From Anaerolineae bacterium (GTDB lineage Bacteria > Chloroflexota > Anaerolineae > Aggregatilineales > Phototrophicaceae): DNA of 32,314 bases. The stretch lies in contig JAPKMU010000009.1 in NCBI GenBank assembly GCA_026645745.1, forward strand, positions 1 through 32,314. The letters are read 5' to 3'. The position numbers and the translations under genes are program-made. Of this stretch, positions 29,887 to 32,314 are shown in pieces. The notes beneath the pieces are model-generated. The model did no database searches. It had not been told where the DNA came from and saw only the letters and a list, made by a program, of their open reading frames with translations. Every line of letters starts with the position of its first letter. Within the stretch, counting starts at the first letter, position 1.

Positions 29887-31218
29887 ATGAAGCACATTCG
29901 CGTGTGGGTACTGCTGATCGTCCTAATCAGCGTCGGAGTCGTGAGCGCGCAGTCAGACGTGTTCGCAAACGGAACTTGGGAAAGTAATGGTTATGGATTG
30001 ATCCTTCACGCCGAGGACGGCACAGTTTCGCTGTTGGAAGTCACTTCTGTAAGCTGTATTCCAAGCGTGTATCAAGCCGCGCTGGATGCTGGAGATTTTG
30101 GGGTGATACAGGATGGCGATCAACTCGTGATTACGAACCCGTACACGCTGTATGTGAGCGCCGATCCGATCGATGCACTGCCGATGCAGTGCGCCGATGG
30201 CGGCACGCCCGCGAGTGATGATCCTGAACTCAATTTTGAGGTCTTTTGGCATACGTTTAGCGAGCAGTACGCGCATTTTGAGCGGCGCGGCGTCGATTGG
30301 CAGACAGCTTACGACGAGTACCGCCCACAGGTGACGCCGGACACGACGCCGGAGGAATTATTCGCCATCCTATCCGCCATGATCGCGCCGCTGCATGATG
30401 GTCATGTCAACCTTGAGACGCCGTTCGACAGCTACTCCTCGTTTGAGATGCCGGAATGGGCGTCATCGCCGATGGCATTCGTGATGACGTATATTGACGC
30501 CATCGCCGCCGCTGGCGTCAATCGGATCGGCGGCGAAGTAGCGGTCGGTCTCAGCACTGGTGTACTCACTGGCGACGAGGCACTGCTCGCCTCCCCGCTC
30601 ATCTATTACGGCGATCTCAGCGAGGGTATTGGTTACGTGCAAATTCTGGCAATGTCGGATACAGGCGGCGGATTGGAAGAAGTCGCCGCCGCGATTGACC
30701 GCGTGATCGCGGCATTTGCCGATCATCAAGCCGTGATTGTCGATGTGCGTTTCAACGGCGGCGGCGAGGATGCAATCGCGCTCCTGCTTGCAAGCCGCTT
30801 TGCCGATCAAGAACGCTTCGCTTACGACAAAGCCGCCCGCGACGGAGACACGTTTACCCCCTTCCGTGAATTCTTCGTAACGCCGGATGGCGAACGCCAA
30901 TTCACGGGACAGACTTTCCTGCTCACCAGCGGATTCACTGCCAGTGCTGCCGAGATGTTTACGATGGCGATGGGTGTACTGCCGCATGTGACCATTATCG
31001 GTGAACCGACCGAGGGTATTCATTCGGATGCGCTTGGGCGCAGTTTGCCGAACGGGTGGACGTTCAGCCTTTCGAATGAAGTCTATCATGCGGCTGATGG
31101 TGAGATTTACGAAGCACTTGGAATGCCGCCGGATGTCGTGATTCCGTTTGTTATCCCCGATATTGCCGCTGGACAAGATGCCGCGCTTGAAGCCGCGCTC
31201 GCTGTGATCGACGGTTAA
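29887..31218 (+). CDS. Secreted S41-family peptidase
   Basis: 443 residues from MKHIRVWVLLIVLISVGVVS with AGGAG six bases before the ATG; the longer frame from 29803 has no signal. Cleavage is expected after VVSA. An N-terminal domain of ~110 residues precedes the helical part FEVFWHTFSEQYAHFERRGV and LFAILSAMIAPLHDGHVNLE, which is the usual start of tricorn/IRBP-like S41 enzymes. The core has VIVDVRFNGGGEDAIALLLA, then the nucleophile in LLTSGFTASAAEMFTMAMG (Ser after TA) and IIGEPTEGIHSDALGRSLPN. No PDZ domain is seen, as in the tricorn-core/IRBP type. It should cleave peptides outside the cytoplasm. It is a single gene, followed by a hairpin. Confidence 0.9.
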   Translation: MKHIRVWVLLIVLISVGVVSAQSDVFANGTWESNGYGLILHAEDGTVSLLEVTSVSCIPSVYQAALDAGDFGVIQDGDQLVITNPYTLYVSADPIDALPMQCADGGTPASDDPELNFEVFWHTFSEQYAHFERRGVDWQTAYDEYRPQVTPDTTPEELFAILSAMIAPLHDGHVNLETPFDSYSSFEMPEWASSPMAFVMTYIDAIAAAGVNRIGGEVAVGLSTGVLTGDEALLASPLIYYGDLSEGIGYVQILAMSDTGGGLEEVAAAIDRVIAAFADHQAVIVDVRFNGGGEDAIALLLASRFADQERFAYDKAARDGDTFTPFREFFVTPDGERQFTGQTFLLTSGFTASAAEMFTMAMGVLPHVTIIGEPTEGIHSDALGRSLPNGWTFSLSNEVYHAADGEIYEALGMPPDVVIPFVIPDIAAGQDAALEAALAVIDG

Positions 31219-31236
31219 GCGCCTCCCAAGCAGGGG

Positions 31237-31265
31237 CGATCCCTCGCAAATTCGGGGAGGGATCG
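31237..31265 (+). terminator. Hairpin after S41 peptidase gene
   Basis: CGATCCCTC (31237-31245) and GAGGGATCG (31257-31265) form a perfect nine-pair stem with an 11-base loop, 19 bases after the stop. The right arm includes GGGGAGGGATCG, shared with the repeat at 1143, so it may be a small member of the same repeat family rather than a true terminator. Confidence 0.5.
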
Positions 31266-31339
31266 TCCTCGGTTGAGTGTTACACTGGTGATGACATCTA
31301 TCGTGTGCCAGAACCCGATTATGGGGGAGGAAAGGCAAC

Positions 31340-31978
31340 ATGTCACTTGGCAGTATATTTCTCGATCCGAACGTCGTTTATGTGCTGCTCGTCGCGGCAT
31401 TGTGGGCAGTCGTCACCGCCGTCCTACTGCCGGGCACAGGCTTGATCGAAGTGATCGCATTAGGCGGTATTGGTGCGTCGATTCTGCTGCTTGCGCAGCT
31501 TCCTACCAATTGGCTGCCTGTGATCCTGATCGTGCTGGGGGTGATGATGTTCCTCGTTCTCCCCTTGGCGGATTATCGTTTCCTTGGCATTGGGCTGCTC
31601 GGTTTGACGCTTCAGGCAATCGGCGGTTGGACGCTGTTCTTTGGCAGTACGCTCGTATCGCCTGTGATCATCGGCGTATCGGTGATCGTCTCACTCGTCT
31701 ACTATCGCTTCGCGCTCGTTCCGGCGCTGCAAACCCAACGCGGCAAACCGCAGATGTTGGAAGATCAATCGCTGATCGGGTTACGAGGTCGCGTGCAAGC
31801 CATCATCGACCCGGTTGGGACGGTCTACGTCTCCGGCGAGTCATGGACGGCGCGGCGCGGAGATGACCTCAAAGACGCGATCGGAATCGGTGCAGAAGTG
31901 ATTGTGCGCGAACGTGAAGGACTCACCTTGTATGTTGAGCCGATCAAAGAGAAGCGCGATCCGCAAAATGATGAATAA
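31340..31978 (+). CDS. NfeD-family membrane protein
   Basis: 212 residues, with GAGGAAAGG ahead of the ATG. Four or so membrane helices fill the first ~130 residues (VVYVLLVAALWAVVTAVLLP, LIEVIALGGIGASILLLAQL, LPVILIVLGVMMFLVLPLAD, LVSPVIIGVSVIVSLVYYRF). The last ~70 form the soluble OB-fold domain: LIGLRGRVQAIIDPVGTVYV, GESWTARRGDD, then IGIGAEVIVREREGLTLYVE. This is the short NfeD form without the ClpP-like protease domain. NfeD proteins work with stomatin/slipin partners in membrane-domain organisation. The next gene 53 bases on is such a partner, so the pair is an operon. Confidence 0.92.
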   Translation: MSLGSIFLDPNVVYVLLVAALWAVVTAVLLPGTGLIEVIALGGIGASILLLAQLPTNWLPVILIVLGVMMFLVLPLADYRFLGIGLLGLTLQAIGGWTLFFGSTLVSPVIIGVSVIVSLVYYRFALVPALQTQRGKPQMLEDQSLIGLRGRVQAIIDPVGTVYVSGESWTARRGDDLKDAIGIGAEVIVREREGLTLYVEPIKEKRDPQNDE

Positions 31979-32031
31979 TAGACGGTATGTGTTGAGTCTG
32001 AGTCAGCTTCGACGAAAGGGATAAAGTCTCC

Positions 32032-32314
32032 ATGGAAGTTCAGAGCATCCTGATTATTGCCCTGATACTGTTTCTCGTGTACGTGTTCGTCTCGTCGTTC
32101 CGCATTCTGCAAGAATACGAGCGTGTGGTCGTTATGCGCCTCGGTCGCTATGCGGGCACGCGCGGTCCGGGTGTCACCCTACTGATCCCGATTCTGGAAA
32201 CCGCGCGCAAAGTCGATATGCGTGAGCGCTTCTATGAAATCCCGCGCCAAACGGCGATTTCAAGAGACAACACCGCGATCGATATTGACTTCCTCGTTTA
32301 CTACCGCATCGTCA
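32032..32314 (+). CDS. Slipin/stomatin-like SPFH protein, 3' end outside window
   Basis: 94 codons are visible from MEVQSILIIALILFLVYVFV, one N-terminal membrane anchor. Then comes EYERVVVMRLGRYAGTRGPG, LLIPILETARKVDMRERFYE and PRQTAISRDNTAIDIDFLVY, the beginning of the SPFH (band-7) domain. The phrases Y-E-R-x-V-V-x-R-L-G-R and Q-x-x-x-S-x-D-N-x-x-x-x-x-D are hallmarks of bacterial slipins. It forms the classical pair with the NfeD gene upstream. The rest of the SPFH domain and the coiled-coil tail lie beyond the window. AAAGGG, 11 bases before the ATG, is a modest ribosome site. Confidence 0.93.
   Translation, partial: MEVQSILIIALILFLVYVFVSSFRILQEYERVVVMRLGRYAGTRGPGVTLLIPILETARKVDMRERFYEIPRQTAISRDNTAIDIDFLVYYRIV

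Overview
The window is 32.3 kb of moderately GC-rich bacterial chromosome with tightly packed genes. Gene content points to Chloroflexota, most likely an Anaerolineae-type lineage. The evidence is many secreted proteins built from SH3b, PA14 and Ig-like modules, a PTPS-related multi-membrane protein, Uma2 nucleases, an NfeD/slipin pair, an AttH/CrtC-like lipocalin protein, and plain TATAAT-type promoters with GGAGG-type ribosome sites. This placement is inferred from gene content; no rRNA or other phylogenetic marker except ClpP is present. I saw no tRNA, rRNA, CRISPR array or complete insertion sequence.

Region 1 (1-9917, all minus strand) is a surface-glycan or envelope locus. In transcription order it holds a flippase-like protein with an extra N-terminal domain, a 1043-residue PTPS-related/GT-C-like membrane protein, a secreted Ig-like protein and a small membrane-anchored protein (the last three joined by ATGA stop/start overlaps). 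Then come an ALG5-like GT2 glycosyltransferase, a GT4 glycosyltransferase, a STAS anti-anti-sigma protein and a truncated GAF protein. A likely chain is lipid-linked sugar synthesis (GT2), sugar transfer (GT4, GT-C-like) and export (flippase), with the STAS/GAF pair as a partner-switching regulator. A palindromic repeat sits in frame inside the signal-peptide region of the Ig-like gene.

Region 2 (10044-19353) is rich in exported proteins: a repeat protein with five two-cysteine EGAPPPD modules, a 2xPA14-2xSH3b protein, a PD40/TolB-like propeller, a 3xSH3b protein and a secreted protein with an SH3-like tail. Interspersed are an 86-residue helical protein, a membrane protein of unknown function and a second GT2 enzyme. 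Most are monocistronic with their own promoter or terminator.

Region 3 (19399-25683) has a 7-TM protein, an ECF-like sigma factor followed closely by clpP, a divergent orphan response regulator behind a perfect inverted repeat, a HEAT-repeat membrane protein with a structured leader, and two tandem paralogous TPR proteins.

Region 4 (25883-32314) has an AttH/CrtC-like protein preceded by 11-bp-phased direct repeats, two tandem Uma2 paralogs that share an almost identical 3' end, an M20 amidohydrolase, a secreted S41 peptidase, and an NfeD-slipin pair cut by the window end.

No single element is proven to be a new system. The best candidates for something undescribed are the EGAPPPD two-cysteine repeat protein, the palindromic element domesticated in a signal peptide, the integrase-fold-like N-terminus on a flippase, and the 11-bp-phased TTCACA repeats shared by two envelope-related promoters.
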